DNA of 64,000 nt from Parendozoicomonas callyspongiae. Its GTDB lineage: Bacteria > Pseudomonadota > Gammaproteobacteria > Pseudomonadales > Endozoicomonadaceae. Every line of letters begins with the position of its first letter. The stretch's first letter is position 1. A program made the position numbers and the translations under genes. Below, piece by piece: positions 24,464 through 36,442 of the stretch. Location of the stretch: positions 59,035 through 123,034 of the forward strand of contig NZ_JAMFLX010000014.1 of assembly GCF_023502345.1 (NCBI RefSeq), written 5' to 3'. Below the pieces are notes generated by a model that saw nothing but the letters and a program-made list of their open reading frames with translations, had not been told where the DNA came from and made no database searches.

Positions 24464-25804
24464 ATGCTGGAAAAAGTCCTCATTGCCAACCGGGGCGAAA
24501 TTGCCCTGAGAATCCTTCGCGCATGCAAGGAAATGGGCATCAAAACCGTCGCGGTCCACTCCAAGGCCGATGAGAATTTGATGCATGTCCGCCTGGCAGA
24601 CGAAACCGTCTGTATTGGCCCCAACAGCCCGACTGAAAGCTACCTGAATATCCCTGCGATTATCAGTGCTGCAGAAGTGACTGATGCCGTTGCCATCCAC
24701 CCCGGATACGGCTTCCTGGCTGAGAACGCTGACTTCGCCGAACAGGTTGAGCGCAGCGGTTTCACCTTTATCGGTCCAAGCCCTGAAAGCATCCGCCTGA
24801 TGGGTGATAAGGTTTCCGCTATCAAGGCCATGAAGAAAGCCGGCGTTCCAACCGTTCCCGGTTCTGATGGCCCCCTGAACGATGACCACGAACGCAACCT
24901 GCGCCTGGCTCGTGAAATCGGCTACCCGGTTATCATCAAGGCTGCCGGTGGTGGTGGTGGTCGCGGCATGCGTACCGTTCATCGCGAACAGGGCCTGCTG
25001 AACGCAATCAGCGTAACCCGCACTGAAGCCGGTGCCGCCTTCAACAACGACATTGTTTACATGGAGAAATTCCTGGAAACTCCGCGTCACGTTGAAGTTC
25101 AGATTCTTTCTGACGGCCAGGGCAACGCAATTCACCTGGGCGACCGTGACTGCTCCCTGCAACGCCGCCACCAGAAGGTAATTGAAGAAGCGCCTGCTCC
25201 AGGCATTCCTCAGGATAAGCGTGACGCAATAGCCAAAGCCTGTACCGATGCCTGCATTGAAATCGGTTACCGTGGCGCTGGTACCTTTGAATTCCTGTAT
25301 CAGGATGGCGAGTTCTACTTTATTGAGATGAACACCCGTGTTCAGGTAGAGCATCCAGTTTCCGAAGAAATCACTGGTATTGATATCATTAAGGAGCAGC
25401 TGCGTATTGCCAGCGGTGAACCTCTGACCCTGCGTCAGGAAGATATCAAGTTCGAAGGCCATGCTATCGAGTGCCGTATTAACGCTGAAGATCCAAAAAC
25501 CTTCATGCCTTCCCCTGGCAAGCTGACCCAGCTGCATATGCCTGGCGGTAACGGTGTTCGCGTTGACTCTCACCTGTATAGTGGATACACGGTTCCTCCA
25601 TTCTACGATTCCCTGATTGCCAAACTGATCGCTTATGGCCCTGACCGCGCAACGGCAATGGCCCGTATGCGTAACGCTTTGGATGAACTGGTTATTGATG
25701 GTATTCGTACCAATACACCTCTCCATCAGGAGCTGGTACGTGATGCAGGATTCCTTGAAGGTGGTGTCAGCATTCACTACCTGACCAAGAAGCTCGAAGG
25801 CTAA
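24464..25804 (+). CDS. accC: Biotin carboxylase subunit of acetyl-CoA carboxylase
   Basis: AccC uses ATP and bicarbonate to carboxylate the biotin on AccB. The 446-residue protein starts [18 protein letters not shown] as usual, contains the ATP-grasp glycine loop ([13 protein letters not shown]), the metal-binding [20 protein letters not shown] region and [14 protein letters not shown] 24464 is the conserved start; the open frame extends upstream into the end of accB but without support. A large open frame on the opposite strand across this gene is a codon-bias shadow. Confidence 0.98.
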   Translation: MLEKVLIANRGEIALRILRACKEMGIKTVAVHSKADENLMHVRLADETVCIGPNSPTESYLNIPAIISAAEVTDAVAIHPGYGFLAENADFAEQVERSGFTFIGPSPESIRLMGDKVSAIKAMKKAGVPTVPGSDGPLNDDHERNLRLAREIGYPVIIKAAGGGGGRGMRTVHREQGLLNAISVTRTEAGAAFNNDIVYMEKFLETPRHVEVQILSDGQGNAIHLGDRDCSLQRRHQKVIEEAPAPGIPQDKRDAIAKACTDACIEIGYRGAGTFEFLYQDGEFYFIEMNTRVQVEHPVSEEITGIDIIKEQLRIASGEPLTLRQEDIKFEGHAIECRINAEDPKTFMPSPGKLTQLHMPGGNGVRVDSHLYSGYTVPPFYDSLIAKLIAYGPDRATAMARMRNALDELVIDGIRTNTPLHQELVRDAGFLEGGVSIHYLTKKLEG

Positions 25805-25868
25805 CGATTCCGCGAACCAACTAATCATAAAACCAGTCTGCAAGCCTGGCTCAATAATATGCTCCGCC

Positions 25869-25899
25869 CACTCTCCCACCCCATCCGGCTGGGAGAGTG
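25869..25899 (+). terminator. Hairpin after accC
   Basis: A 10-bp stem (CACTCTCCCA at 25869-25878 and its complement at 25890-25899) lies 65 bases past accC. There is no T-run, so it may be a pause or a Rho-related site rather than an intrinsic terminator. The rest of the 341-bp gap before prmA holds nothing else that I recognise. Confidence 0.4.
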
Positions 25900-26145
25900 A
25901 CAATAACAAGAAAGGCGAACCACCATTCATACTGATACAACTACTGAGGCATCTGCATCAAAGAACAAATAACTTGTGATTAATTCATTCACGCAAATAC
26001 ATATTGCCATCGTTTGACAGCGGCCTCCCCGCTCTCTACCCTCCCCCGTCAATCTATTCCCTGCGCAATTCTGAACCGTTATTTTCTCGGCAGAGCCAGA
26101 CGCATAACCAAAAACAAACGGTCTTTACGGCCTATTTGAGACACC

Positions 26146-27033
26146 ATGTCCTGGATTCAAATCAAACTAGATACAACTCCCGACAGATCCTCAGAGCTTG
26201 AAGACCTGCTTTTGGAGTGTGGTGCCTGCGCTGTTACTCTGCAGGATGGCAGCGACCAGCCTCTCTACGAACCAGATCTGGGTACCACCCCTCTCTGGGA
26301 TAACCTACGCCTTATCGGACTGTTTACAGCAGATGCCGATATGGAAGAAGTGATCGAACAGCTGAACCAGTCAGCAGCCGGCTCCTTCTCTGCTCACCGG
26401 GTTGAAATTGTGGAAGACAAAGACTGGGAGCGCGAATGGATGGAGCACTTCCATCCCATGCAGTTTGGCAAACGTCTTTGGGTCTGCCCCAGCTGGAAAG
26501 AAGTGCCCGATGAGAATGCCGTTAACCTGATGCTTGATCCAGGGCTTGCTTTCGGTACCGGCACTCACCCGACAACAGCTTTGTGCCTGAAGTGGCTGGA
26601 CGCCCAGGATATGAATGGCAAGCAGGTTATCGATTACGGCTGTGGCTCCGGGATTCTGGGCATCGCTTCACTGCTGCTGGGCGCAAAGCATGTTCTCGGT
26701 GTAGACACCGACCCTCAGGCTCTGGAAGCTACCCTGGATAATGCCGGTCGCAATAATATCGACACCAGCAATATCAAGATCTGTTATCCACGGGAAACGC
26801 CAGAAATACTGGCTGATATTATGGTAGCTAACATCCTGGCTGGCCCCCTTATTTCACTGGCTGAAACCATCGCCAATCTGACCAAGCCTGAAGGCAAACT
26901 GGCCCTGTCCGGCATTCTGGAGGAGCAGACTGACGATGTTACAGCGGCTTATACTCCATGGTTTGATATGGAGCCTGCTGTTGTTGAAGATGGCTGGGTT
27001 AGACTGTCTGGCATCCGTAAAGCCAGCATTTAA
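26146..27033 (+). CDS. prmA: Ribosomal protein L11 methyltransferase
   Basis: PrmA trimethylates several amino groups of ribosomal protein L11 with S-adenosylmethionine. The 295-residue protein has the N-terminal L11-binding domain (MSWIQIKLDT start), the linker DPGLAFGTGTHPTTALCL, and the SAM motif VIDYGCGSGILGIASLLLGA; NILAGPL is the conserved catalytic segment. ATG 26146 gives the family N-terminus. Position after accC is conserved in Pseudomonas. Confidence 0.97.
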   Translation: MSWIQIKLDTTPDRSSELEDLLLECGACAVTLQDGSDQPLYEPDLGTTPLWDNLRLIGLFTADADMEEVIEQLNQSAAGSFSAHRVEIVEDKDWEREWMEHFHPMQFGKRLWVCPSWKEVPDENAVNLMLDPGLAFGTGTHPTTALCLKWLDAQDMNGKQVIDYGCGSGILGIASLLLGAKHVLGVDTDPQALEATLDNAGRNNIDTSNIKICYPRETPEILADIMVANILAGPLISLAETIANLTKPEGKLALSGILEEQTDDVTAAYTPWFDMEPAVVEDGWVRLSGIRKASI

Positions 27034-27058
27034 CCGGCGGGGTTAGAGTTTACCTGCT

Positions 27059-27098
27059 AAAACTGGCAGAATGGGACAAGCGTCTTCTGCCAGTTTTG
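27059..27098 (+). terminator. Terminator after prmA
   Basis: A 13-bp perfect stem, AAAACTGGCAGAA (27059-27071) with TTCTGCCAGTTTT (27085-27097), 13-base loop, sits 26 bases after prmA and ends in TTTT. The next gene starts at 27121. Confidence 0.65.
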
Positions 27099-27120
27099 AA
27101 CAGCGTCATTCTCTGAATCC

Positions 27121-28059
27121 ATGCAAACAACACCAGAAAAAATCGATCAGAAAACCTGGATAACCCGTTGCCCGGAGTGCCATACGGCTTTTCGTATTAA
27201 TAAGGCACACGTTCAGGCCGCCCATGGCTCTGTTCGCTGCGGTTCCTGCCTGCATGTATTCAAGGCCAGCGAAAATATGCTGACTGAGGATTCCTCTTTT
27301 CAGGAACTGATATCACAAAGTCTTTCCAAGCCAGCCAAGCCCAGTCCAACCAATAACACCACAGATACGCCTAAACCTGCACCAGAAGAAGACGATGAAG
27401 AGTGGGCAAGGCAGCTTCTGGAAGAGCTGGAAATCAACACGAAGCAGGAGCCTGACTTCACACCAGACATGGAGCAGGAGAAGCCCGAAGATATCAAAGA
27501 AGAACCAGCCCCTGCTTCTCAGGAGGAAACACCTTCTCTTGATAACCTGGACAGTGATCCTATCCAGCTGCACTACCAGAAGAAAAATAAACTGCAGCCT
27601 GCCCTCTGGTCTATAGCGTCCTTGCTGGCTGTCGTACTTCTGGCTGGTCAATATGTTCAGGCTAATTTCAACACTCTTGCATTTGACCAAAGCACCCGTC
27701 CAGCACTGACATCACTTTGCAGCCTGGTTGGCTGCACTGTACCTGAGTTACGGGATTCCACCCTGATCAAAGCCAGCCAGGTTGTTCTGCGCCATGATCA
27801 GGAATATCAGAACACTCTCGATATTGATACCATCATCACCAACACTGCCAGCTTTGATCAGGCCTATCCTCCTTTGCGTCTGACGGTTTTAGACAGTGCG
27901 GGTAATATAATTGGCTCCAGAATCTTGCAGCCCGAGGCTTATCTTTCAGGTGAAGTGGCTGGGGCCAGAGTTATGGAATCAGAGCAGCCCGTTCATATCT
28001 CGTTCCGTGTGATCAGTCCGGGAAAAGGAGCCAGCTCGGTTAACGTTGAGTTCTTGTAA
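27121..28059 (+). CDS. Zinc-ribbon and DUF3426 membrane protein
   Basis: The 312-residue protein has an N-terminal zinc ribbon of the MJ0042 type (CPEC at about 18-21 and CGSC about 20 residues on), an acidic, Pro/Glu-rich linker (70-150), one membrane helix (LWSIASLLAVVLLAGQYV, about 160-178) and a C-terminal DUF3426 domain probably in the periplasm. Its function is not established. It sits between prmA and dusB as in Pseudomonas. The start ATG has no clear ribosome site but matches the domain boundary. Confidence 0.88.
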   Translation: MQTTPEKIDQKTWITRCPECHTAFRINKAHVQAAHGSVRCGSCLHVFKASENMLTEDSSFQELISQSLSKPAKPSPTNNTTDTPKPAPEEDDEEWARQLLEELEINTKQEPDFTPDMEQEKPEDIKEEPAPASQEETPSLDNLDSDPIQLHYQKKNKLQPALWSIASLLAVVLLAGQYVQANFNTLAFDQSTRPALTSLCSLVGCTVPELRDSTLIKASQVVLRHDQEYQNTLDIDTIITNTASFDQAYPPLRLTVLDSAGNIIGSRILQPEAYLSGEVAGARVMESEQPVHISFRVISPGKGASSVNVEFL

Positions 28060-28318
28060 TTAACCATTTCTGACTCAGATCAAAACAGGTTGAAAAATTC
28101 ACCAGCACATCTTGTCATTTGCAGTGATAGCGTCAATATAGAGCCGCCTGATATTTAGACAGTTATCTGGTCGACTGGCCCTGAGGGCTGTTACATATGG
28201 CCATTTCGGATGATATGTAAGCAGCTTTATTCATGGGGTTCATCGGGTTAATATACCCAACCCCAATAGATCATTTTTTGATCAGCCAGATCCCGAAACT
28301 TTCAAGTGTGAAACCAAG

Positions 28319-29308
28319 TTGCTAAATATCGGACCTTACCAGATTACCCCGCCAGTTGTTCTGGCTCCCATGGCCGGAGTGACTGACCTTCCTTTTCGCA
28401 GGCTGTGCCTGAGACAGGGAGCCGGGCTGGTTGTGTCTGAAATGGTGACCAGCGATGTGCGTCTCTGGAATACCCGCAAATCCAAACTGCGACTTGACCA
28501 CACAGGCGAACCCGAGCCCCGTTCTGTCCAGATCACAGGTGGCGATCCTGAGATGATGGCAGAAGCCGCCCGCTGCAATGCTGCAATGGGTGCCCAGATT
28601 ATTGATATCAATATGGGGTGCCCTGCCAAAAAGGTCTGCAACAAAGCAGCCGGTTCAGCCCTTCTCAAGGACGAAGCGCTGGTCAGGAGTATTCTCGAAT
28701 CCGTGGTTGCGGCCGTAGATATTCCTGTCACCCTGAAGATTCGTACAGGATGGAGCCCCGAACATCGTAATGGCACCACAATTGCCCGCATTGCGGAAGA
28801 TTGCGGTATCAAGGCGCTTGCCGTACATGGCAGGACTCGCAGCTGCATGTATCGCGGGGAAGCGGAATACGACACCATTGCAGATATCTGTTCAACGGTA
28901 AATATTCCGGTGATTGCCAATGGTGATATCAACTCACCAGCCAAAGCGCGCCAGGTTCTGGACCACACCGGAGCCCAGGCGGTGATGATCGGCAGAGCTG
29001 CTCAGGGACGTCCGTGGATATTTCGGGAGATATCCCACTATCTGGAATACGGCGAACACCTTCCGGCACCGTCAATGGAAAAAGTATGTGACACTCTGCT
29101 GGATCACCTGCAGGACCTGCACAAGTTCTACGGGGAAGTCATGGGAGTTCGCATTGCTCGCAAACATGTTGGCTGGTATCTCCAGGCCAGTGCCGATAGG
29201 GAAGAGTTTCGCAGGGCCTTCAACCGGCTGGAAAGCTCAACAGCTCAGATTGCCGATATCAGGGAACATTTTGCGCATTTCATCAAAGGAAAGGAGTTTG
29301 CGGCATGA
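28319..29308 (+). CDS. dusB: tRNA-dihydrouridine synthase B
   Basis: DusB is a flavoenzyme that reduces specific uridines in the tRNA D-loop. The 329-residue protein has [14 protein letters not shown] at the N-terminus, the catalytic-Cys region [33 protein letters not shown] and IANGDI, then [13 protein letters not shown] near the FMN phosphate site. The start is a TTG at 28319, which fits family N-termini (LNIGPYQ); no ATG is available upstream. It overlaps fis by four bases, the conserved dusB-fis operon. The 259-bp upstream gap holds the promoter region; GATCATTTTTTGATC at about 28269 is a small palindrome there. Confidence 0.94.
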   Translation: MLNIGPYQITPPVVLAPMAGVTDLPFRRLCLRQGAGLVVSEMVTSDVRLWNTRKSKLRLDHTGEPEPRSVQITGGDPEMMAEAARCNAAMGAQIIDINMGCPAKKVCNKAAGSALLKDEALVRSILESVVAAVDIPVTLKIRTGWSPEHRNGTTIARIAEDCGIKALAVHGRTRSCMYRGEAEYDTIADICSTVNIPVIANGDINSPAKARQVLDHTGAQAVMIGRAAQGRPWIFREISHYLEYGEHLPAPSMEKVCDTLLDHLQDLHKFYGEVMGVRIARKHVGWYLQASADREEFRRAFNRLESSTAQIADIREHFAHFIKGKEFAA

Positions 29309-29613
29309 CAGTTACCGATTTCACCACTCAGGAAAATGTAACAGGGGCACCACGTCAAAGTCTAAACAGCCCTGTCGCCCAGGAAACCCAGACACTGCGA
29401 GACAGTGTTGAGAAGGCAATGAATAACTACTTTGCCCATCTCGATGGCCATGATGTCACCAACGTTTACAACATGGTTCTGTCTGAGGTTGAAGCTCCTC
29501 TACTGGAAACCGTAATGACCTACGTGAAAGGCAACCAGACCAAGGCATCCGTGATGCTGGGTCTGAACCGGGGCACTCTCCGGAAAAAGCTGAAGCAGTA
29601 CGGCTTACTGTAA
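29305..29613 (+). CDS. fis: DNA-binding protein Fis
   Basis: Fis bends DNA and controls growth-rate-dependent transcription, recombination and chromosome structure. The 102-residue protein ends with the invariant helix-turn-helix ([27 protein letters not shown], seen in two parts), and has the beta-hairpin/dimer region upstream ([18 protein letters not shown]). The N-terminal about 25 residues are variable. Its ATG overlaps the dusB stop (ATGA). Confidence 0.97.
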   Translation: MTVTDFTTQENVTGAPRQSLNSPVAQETQTLRDSVEKAMNNYFAHLDGHDVTNVYNMVLSEVEAPLLETVMTYVKGNQTKASVMLGLNRGTLRKKLKQYGLL

Positions 29614-29624
29614 AAAAGATTCAG

Positions 29625-29656
29625 AAACAGGCGGATACAATCCGCCTGTTTTGTTT
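29625..29656 (+). terminator. Terminator after dusB-fis
   Basis: An 11-bp stem (AAACAGGCGGA at 29625-29635, complement at 29641-29651) with a 5-base loop is followed by TTTTGTTT. It lies 12 bases after fis. Confidence 0.85.
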
Positions 29657-29827
29657 CTGGTCGCTGAAAATCAGGGTTTGGTAGTTAAAAGCTCTGAGAT
29701 TTTAAGGAATAATAAGAAGCTGCCTTGAGCAAAGAACAGCCTTGGGCTAATAAACAGAGCTTATAAAGGCCTGCCAGGGCGGCAGAGAGCCCAATAATTG
29801 CCCGACCTATCCATCAGGTAACAATTT

Positions 29828-31429
29828 GTGAGTGAAACTGTAATGGCTGAGAACACAGGCATTCGCCCTGTCCGCAGAGCACTTATCAGTGTGTCCGACA
29901 AACAGGGTATTGTTGAATTCGCCCGACGCCTGGCATCCCTCAATATAGAACTACTCTCCACTGGCGGAACATTTCGCCTGCTGCAGGAAAACCAGATTCC
30001 GGTCACAGAAGTCTCCGATTACACTGGTTTCCCTGAAATGATGGATGGACGGGTCAAAACGCTGCATCCGAAGATCCATGGAGGAATTCTGGCCCGCCGG
30101 GGACAGGATGATCAGGCTATGGCAGACCATGACATCACCCCGATCGATATGGTTGTGGTCAACCTCTACCCCTTCGAGAAAACCATAGCGAATCCTGACT
30201 GCACCATTGAAGATGCCATTGAGAATATTGATATCGGTGGCCCGACAATGGTTCGTGCAACCGCCAAGAATCACAAGTACACGGCTATTGTTGTCAACAC
30301 CAACCATTACGACAATATTGCCCGCACTCTGGAAGCCCAGAGCGGACTTGATGACACTTTACGGTTCCAGCTGGCTGTAGAAGCCTTTGAGCACGCAGCC
30401 GCCTATGATGGGGCGATTGCCAACTATCTCGGCAGACTGAATCCGGAACAAACCAGCCAGAAAACAGACTTCCCGAACACCTTCAACACTCAGTTTATTA
30501 AGTCGGCAGAAATGCGTTACGGGGAGAACCCCCACCAGAAAGCAGCCTTCTATACCGAGCGCAAGCCACTGGAAGCCAGCATTTCTACAGCGTCCGTACA
30601 TCAGGGCAAGGCACTTTCATACAACAATATTGCAGACACCGATGCAGCCCTGGAATGTGTGAAAGGATTTGAGCAGCCTGCCTGTGTGATCGTGAAACAT
30701 GCCAACCCCTGCGGTGTTGCAATCGGTACTGACTGCCTGGAGGCCTATGACAAGGCCTATGCTACTGACCCGACCTCGGCCTTTGGTGGCATTATCGCTT
30801 TTAACTGCCCTCTTGATGCAGTGACAGCAAGAGCCATCCTTGATCGTCAGTTTGTGGAAGTCATTATTGCTCCATCACTGGGCAATGGCTGTGAAGAGGT
30901 TCTGGCAACCAAGCCAAACATTCGTGTCCTCACCTGTGGAGAACTTCCTTCAACACCCAGCCCGTTCCTTGATTACAAACGGGTGAATGGGGGGTTACTG
31001 GTTCAGGATGCAGATATTGCCCGTATCGGTGCTGACGATTACAAAATAGTCACTGAACGACATCCGACAGATGATGAAATGCGCGACCTGCAATTCGCCT
31101 GGAAGGTTGCTCGTTTCGTTAAGTCCAATGCCATTGTCTACTGCAAGAACAATCAGACCATTGGTGTTGGAGCCGGCCAGATGAGCCGGGTTTACAGTGC
31201 CAAGATCGCAAGTATTAAAGCTGGTGATGAGGGCTTAGAGGTTGTTGGTTCCGTTATGGCTTCTGACGCTTTCTTCCCCTTCAGGGATGGCATTGATGCC
31301 GCTGCAGCAGCTGGTATCTCTGCTGTTATTCAGCCCGGTGGCTCAATGCGGGATCAAGAGGTGATTGAAGCCGCCAATGAAGCAGGAATGGCCATGGTAT
31401 TTACCGGAATGCGCCACTTCCGTCACTAG
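29828..31429 (+). CDS. purH: Bifunctional AICAR formyltransferase/IMP cyclohydrolase
   Basis: PurH does the last two steps of IMP synthesis. The N-terminal domain shows [19 protein letters not shown] and [19 protein letters not shown] (MGS-like cyclohydrolase); the C-terminal domain shows [11 protein letters not shown], the catalytic Lys-His of the transformylase, and [12 protein letters not shown]. Length 533 is standard. GTG 29828 is preceded by AGGTAAC; ATG 29843 is an alternative that still keeps both domains. purD follows, but a repeat element now separates them by 347 bp. Confidence 0.97.
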   Translation: MSETVMAENTGIRPVRRALISVSDKQGIVEFARRLASLNIELLSTGGTFRLLQENQIPVTEVSDYTGFPEMMDGRVKTLHPKIHGGILARRGQDDQAMADHDITPIDMVVVNLYPFEKTIANPDCTIEDAIENIDIGGPTMVRATAKNHKYTAIVVNTNHYDNIARTLEAQSGLDDTLRFQLAVEAFEHAAAYDGAIANYLGRLNPEQTSQKTDFPNTFNTQFIKSAEMRYGENPHQKAAFYTERKPLEASISTASVHQGKALSYNNIADTDAALECVKGFEQPACVIVKHANPCGVAIGTDCLEAYDKAYATDPTSAFGGIIAFNCPLDAVTARAILDRQFVEVIIAPSLGNGCEEVLATKPNIRVLTCGELPSTPSPFLDYKRVNGGLLVQDADIARIGADDYKIVTERHPTDDEMRDLQFAWKVARFVKSNAIVYCKNNQTIGVGAGQMSRVYSAKIASIKAGDEGLEVVGSVMASDAFFPFRDGIDAAAAAGISAVIQPGGSMRDQEVIEAANEAGMAMVFTGMRHFRH

Positions 31430-31435
31430 ATTATA

Positions 31436-31683
31436 TTGACGTAAGTTTGTGCGATTCAGTGGCTCAGAAAGCCGCTAATCGCAAGAAAGGCTTGTGAAGG
31501 TGTAGTGGTTCTACATCGAGCAAACCTGACGCAGCGAGTGGCGGCTTTCTGGGCCACCCGCAGGGCGTCAGTGAAGCTTTCCAGCTCGTCGTTGCAGCCG
31601 TTTGAAAGACAACCAGTCTTCCTTCACGTCTGCGTCTAAGTCTGAAAAGCCTCACTGGTGCTGAATGCATAAACTTACGTCAA
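31436..31683. mobile_element. MITE-like element with ~23-bp inverted ends
   Basis: The 248-bp segment between purH and purD begins TTGACGTAAGTTT and ends with the complement of the same 13 bases. The match continues with one mismatch and one indel through ATTCAG on both ends (31436-31459 and 31661-31683). No transposase frame is present; the only open frame inside (minus strand) has no coherent protein look. The interior carries further inverted segments (GCGGCTTTCT near 31530 against AGAAAGCCGC near 31467). Just outside the right end the sequence continues into the 18-mer also found at 1767. No clear target duplication was seen. It is best explained as a non-autonomous transposable element. 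Confidence 0.7.
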
Positions 31684-31728
31684 CAGAACCTAAAACAACA
31701 AGAAAATAACTCAAATTTAATCGCTCGC

Positions 31729-31751
31729 TATGGCGGCTCCCTGCCGCCATA
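31729..31751 (+). promoter_or_regulatory. Hairpin in the purD leader
   Basis: A 9-bp stem (TATGGCGGC at 31729-31737, partner at 31743-31751) with a 5-base loop lies 25 bases before the purD ATG. AAGGGA (31765-31770) then serves as ribosome site. The stem could act as a weak terminator or mRNA stabiliser; no known riboswitch pattern is present. Confidence 0.35.
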
Positions 31752-31776
31752 TGATTCAGATAATAAGGGATTCACT

Positions 31777-33054
31777 ATGAATATTTTGATTATTGGCAGC
31801 GGGGGCCGCGAACATGCACTGGCATGGAAGGCTGCACAGTCTCCCCTGACCTCAGAAGTCTTTGTAGCTCCCGGCAATGCTGGCACAGAGCTGGAACCCA
31901 GAGTTTCCAATGTAGCCATTGATGTAACGGATGTCGATCGACTTGTTGAGTTCGCCAAAGATTCAGGCATAGACCTGACCATTGTTGGCCCGGAAGCCCC
32001 CCTTGTTATCGGTGTGGTTGACCGTTTTCGTCAGGAGGGCCTGACTATCTTTGGGCCAGACAAAGGTTCTGCACAACTTGAAGGCTCCAAAGCCTTCACC
32101 AAGGATTTTCTCGCCCGTCACAAGATCCCCACTGCTGCTTATGCCAATTTCACTGAAATCGAACCTGCCGTTGCTTATGTCAAACAACAGGGAGCACCAA
32201 TCGTTGTTAAGGCAGACGGCCTTGCAGCAGGTAAAGGTGTAATTCTTGCCCAGACAGAGCAGGAAGCTATTACCGCAATTGAAGATATGCTGGCGGGCAA
32301 TGCTTTTGGTGAAGCAGGTCACCGTGTTGTTATTGAAGAGTTTCTTACCGGCGAGGAAGCCAGTTTTATCGTTATGGTGGATGGCAAGAATGTTTTGCCG
32401 CTGGCCACCAGCCAGGATCATAAAGCCAGAGATAATGGTGACATCGGCCCGAATACCGGCGGCATGGGCGCTTACTCACCTGCTCCAGTGGTTACACCCC
32501 AGATGCATAACCGCATTATGGAAGAGGTGATTTATCCCACTGTTCAGGGAATGGCAAAGGAAGGTTATCAGTACTCCGGTTTTCTTTATGCAGGCATCAT
32601 GATCACACCGGACGGCACCCCCAAGGTTCTGGAATACAACTGCCGCTTTGGTGACCCGGAAACCCAGCCTATCCTGGCCCGGATGAAATCCGATCTGGTT
32701 GAACTCTGTCTGGCTGGTACCAACGGAGAGTTGTCAGGCAAAACCTGCGAATGGGATTCCAGGGCCTCAATGGGAGTTGTCATGGCTGCAGGAGGTTATC
32801 CTGCCAGCTATAACAAAGGGGATGTCATCCACGGGCTTAACAGTGACATGGATGCCCTCGTTTTCCATGCAGGCACAACCCTTGATGACGGTAATGTCGT
32901 TACTAACGGCGGACGTGTACTCTGCGTAACAGCTTTAGGTGTAACTGTTTCTGAAGCCCAGAAAACCGCATACGAGGGTGTCAGTAAAATTTCCTGGGAT
33001 AACTGCTACTACCGCACTGATATTGGCCACAAGGCCATTGCCAGAGAAAGTTAA
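31777..33054 (+). CDS. purD: Phosphoribosylamine-glycine ligase
   Basis: PurD joins glycine to phosphoribosylamine in purine synthesis. The 425-residue ATP-grasp enzyme starts MNILIIGSGGREHALAWK, and shows FGPDKGSAQLEGSKAFTK, VVKADGLAAGKGV, and EYNCRFGDPETQ with metal ligands. AAGGGA precedes the ATG. It is next to purH as in Pseudomonas but separated by the inverted-repeat element, so it may need its own promoter. Confidence 0.97.
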   Translation: MNILIIGSGGREHALAWKAAQSPLTSEVFVAPGNAGTELEPRVSNVAIDVTDVDRLVEFAKDSGIDLTIVGPEAPLVIGVVDRFRQEGLTIFGPDKGSAQLEGSKAFTKDFLARHKIPTAAYANFTEIEPAVAYVKQQGAPIVVKADGLAAGKGVILAQTEQEAITAIEDMLAGNAFGEAGHRVVIEEFLTGEEASFIVMVDGKNVLPLATSQDHKARDNGDIGPNTGGMGAYSPAPVVTPQMHNRIMEEVIYPTVQGMAKEGYQYSGFLYAGIMITPDGTPKVLEYNCRFGDPETQPILARMKSDLVELCLAGTNGELSGKTCEWDSRASMGVVMAAGGYPASYNKGDVIHGLNSDMDALVFHAGTTLDDGNVVTNGGRVLCVTALGVTVSEAQKTAYEGVSKISWDNCYYRTDIGHKAIARES

Positions 33055-33067
33055 GTACAAACGAGAT

Positions 33068-33106
33068 GAATATAAAAACCGGGAAAGTTTCCCGGTTTTT
33101 ATATTC
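33068..33106. terminator. Bidirectional terminator between purD and hemE
   Basis: A perfect 19-bp inverted repeat around a single central base (33068-33086 and 33088-33106), with GC-rich core CCGGGAAA and A5/T5 flanks, separates the convergent purD and hemE genes. It serves both strands. Confidence 0.92.
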
Positions 33107-33117
33107 ACAGAAATCAG

Positions 33118-34173
33118 TTACTTCTGGGAAAACTCACGCACAGCCTCAACAAACACACCTGCACGCTCAGGATCGACAAACTGGTGAATACCATGCCCGA
33201 GGTTGAATACATGGCCTGGGTTAGGACCAAAGTCTTCCAGAATACGCTTAACTTCTTCCCGAATCCGGGCAGGCGACGCATAGAGGATACAAGGATCCAT
33301 ATTACCCTGCAGAGCAACCTTGCTACCCACACGCTCCCGGGCCTGTTTGATATCCGTAGTCCAGTCAAGACCTAAAGCATCAGCTCCAGTGCTGGCCATA
33401 TCCTCCAGCCACTGCCCACCATTCTTGGTGAACACAATAACCGGCACCCGTCGCCCTTCATTTTCACGGATCAGGCCACGGACAATCTTTTCCATGTATG
33501 CCAGGGAGAATTCACGATATTCGCGACCACCCAGCGCGCCACCCCAGGTATCAAAAATCTGGACAGCCTGGGCACCACTTTTGATCTGGGCATTCAGGTA
33601 ATCAGTCACCACATCAGCCAACTTGCCAAGCAGGGCATGCAGCACCTGCGGCTGGTCAAACATCATACCTTTGATATGACGGAAGTCTTTGCTGCTGCCA
33701 CCCTCAATCATATAGGTTGCCAGTGTCCAGGGGCTGCCAGTGAAGCCAATCAATGGCACACGACCATTCAGTTCACTGCGAATAGTCCGAACTGCATTCA
33801 TGACATAGTTCAGCTCATCATCCATTTTTGGAGTAATCAGCGACTCAACATCATCTGCTGTACGAACGATTTTCTTGAACTTGGGGCCTTCACCTGTTTC
33901 AAAATAAAGACCAAGCCCCATAGCATCAGGAACCGTCAAAATATCTGAAAACAGAATGGCAGCATCGAGGGGATAACGATCAAGAGGCTGCAAAGTCACC
34001 TCGCAGGCGAAATCAGCATTCCTGCACAGACTCATAAAATCGCCGGCTTTCGCACGACTGGCACGATATTCGGGAAGATAACGCCCAGCTTGACGCATCA
34101 TCCAGACTGGCGTGTAGTCAACCGGCTCTCTCAACAGCGCTTTGAGCAGAGTATCATTTTTAAGCCCAGTCAC
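33118..34173 (-). CDS. hemE: Uroporphyrinogen decarboxylase
   Basis: HemE removes four carboxyl groups from uroporphyrinogen III to give coproporphyrinogen III in haem synthesis. The 351-residue protein has the signatures [49 protein letters not shown] and the C-terminal [14 protein letters not shown]. In Pseudomonas it follows gltD; here ridA and a terminator lie between, so it has its own promoter. The start ATG follows GGAGTTTG. Confidence 0.97.
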   Translation of the reverse strand: MTGLKNDTLLKALLREPVDYTPVWMMRQAGRYLPEYRASRAKAGDFMSLCRNADFACEVTLQPLDRYPLDAAILFSDILTVPDAMGLGLYFETGEGPKFKKIVRTADDVESLITPKMDDELNYVMNAVRTIRSELNGRVPLIGFTGSPWTLATYMIEGGSSKDFRHIKGMMFDQPQVLHALLGKLADVVTDYLNAQIKSGAQAVQIFDTWGGALGGREYREFSLAYMEKIVRGLIRENEGRRVPVIVFTKNGGQWLEDMASTGADALGLDWTTDIKQARERVGSKVALQGNMDPCILYASPARIREEVKRILEDFGPNPGHVFNLGHGIHQFVDPERAGVFVEAVREFSQK

Positions 34174-34483
34174 AGCAAACTCCTATACTACCCATCGGGC
34201 ACACACTACCTTAATACAGACAACACCTACAGTCTGAATATCCTTAAATTGAAAAAATTTTGAGTTTTTTACATAAATATGATTCTTTTGACTGACATCA
34301 ACGCAGCTGCAACATGAACAAGTAATATCCAGCTCCTTGTTTTCTCAAGATCAGTGCGAATCCCCATGCCCCCCATAAGAGGACACACTGAGCAAGTACA
34401 AGAGCCAACAGTCTAAGCGGGCTGAAAAAGAATGCCTGCCGGGTGGCACCTTCAGTAACGCACAACTTAAAGTAAACCTGACA
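34174..34483. other. 310-bp gap between divergent hemE and ridA
   Basis: The hemE-proximal half is AT-rich (near 34250-34290) and should hold the promoters for both genes. I see no gene, no repeat and no clear sigma-70 pair with good spacing. Confidence 0.4.
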
Positions 34484-34858
34484 ATGGAACGAGTAATCGA
34501 AACTTCCGATGCACCTGCTGCAATCGGTCCTTATTCTCAAGCTATGCAGTTCAACGGCATGATCATCACTTCCGGTCAGCTGCCGATTGATCCAGAAACC
34601 GGAGATATGCCGGAAGACGCTAAGTCTCAGGCCCGTCAGTCTCTGGAAAATGTTAAAGCTATTCTGGAAGCTGCAGGCTCAAGCATGAGCAAGGTGCGTA
34701 AAACCACCATCTTCATCAAAGATATGAACGACTTCACTGATATCAACGAAGTCTACAAGCAGTATTTCACTTTGCCATTCCCTGCGCGCAGCTGTGTTGA
34801 AGTTGCCCGCCTGCCGAAAGATGCCAAGGTTGAGATCGAAGTAATTGCAACCTGCTAA
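34484..34858 (+). CDS. ridA: RidA-family enamine/imine deaminase
   Basis: RidA hydrolyses reactive enamine/imine intermediates such as 2-aminoacrylate, protecting PLP enzymes. The 124-residue protein has AIGPYSQAM, SGQLPIDPETG, and the C-terminal PARSCVEVARLPKDAKVEIE with the carboxylate-binding Arg and active-site Glu. The length is standard. The ribosome site is weak. It is a single-gene unit bounded by a strong terminator. Family paralogues are common, so the exact physiological role is less sure than the fold. Confidence 0.93.
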   Translation: MERVIETSDAPAAIGPYSQAMQFNGMIITSGQLPIDPETGDMPEDAKSQARQSLENVKAILEAAGSSMSKVRKTTIFIKDMNDFTDINEVYKQYFTLPFPARSCVEVARLPKDAKVEIEVIATC

Positions 34859-34880
34859 CTGCGCAGTCTTTGATACTCAT

Positions 34881-34915
34881 AATAAAGGAGAGCAAATGCT
34901 CTCCTTTATTGTTTC
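34881..34915. terminator. Bidirectional terminator between ridA and gltD
   Basis: A perfect 14-bp stem (AATAAAGGAGAGCA at 34881-34894, complement at 34897-34910) with a 2-base centre lies between the convergent genes. T-rich sequence follows on the plus strand and TTTATT on the minus strand. Confidence 0.85.
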
Positions 34916-34927
34916 AGTAGTTACAGA

Positions 34928-36391
<1,464 letters not shown>

Positions 36392-36442
36392 TTAAGCCGT
36401 GGAGCCCTGGGCTTATTCTGTTTTCGAACCCGTACCGCCCTG

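Noticed and set aside
24431..25930. 499-residue open frame antisense to accC
   Set aside because: It mirrors a highly conserved gene with strong codon bias; the translation has no domain and no ribosome site.
31464..31670. 68-residue frame inside the MITE-like element
   Set aside because: No ribosome site, Arg/Leu-rich random composition, and it ends inside the inverted repeat.
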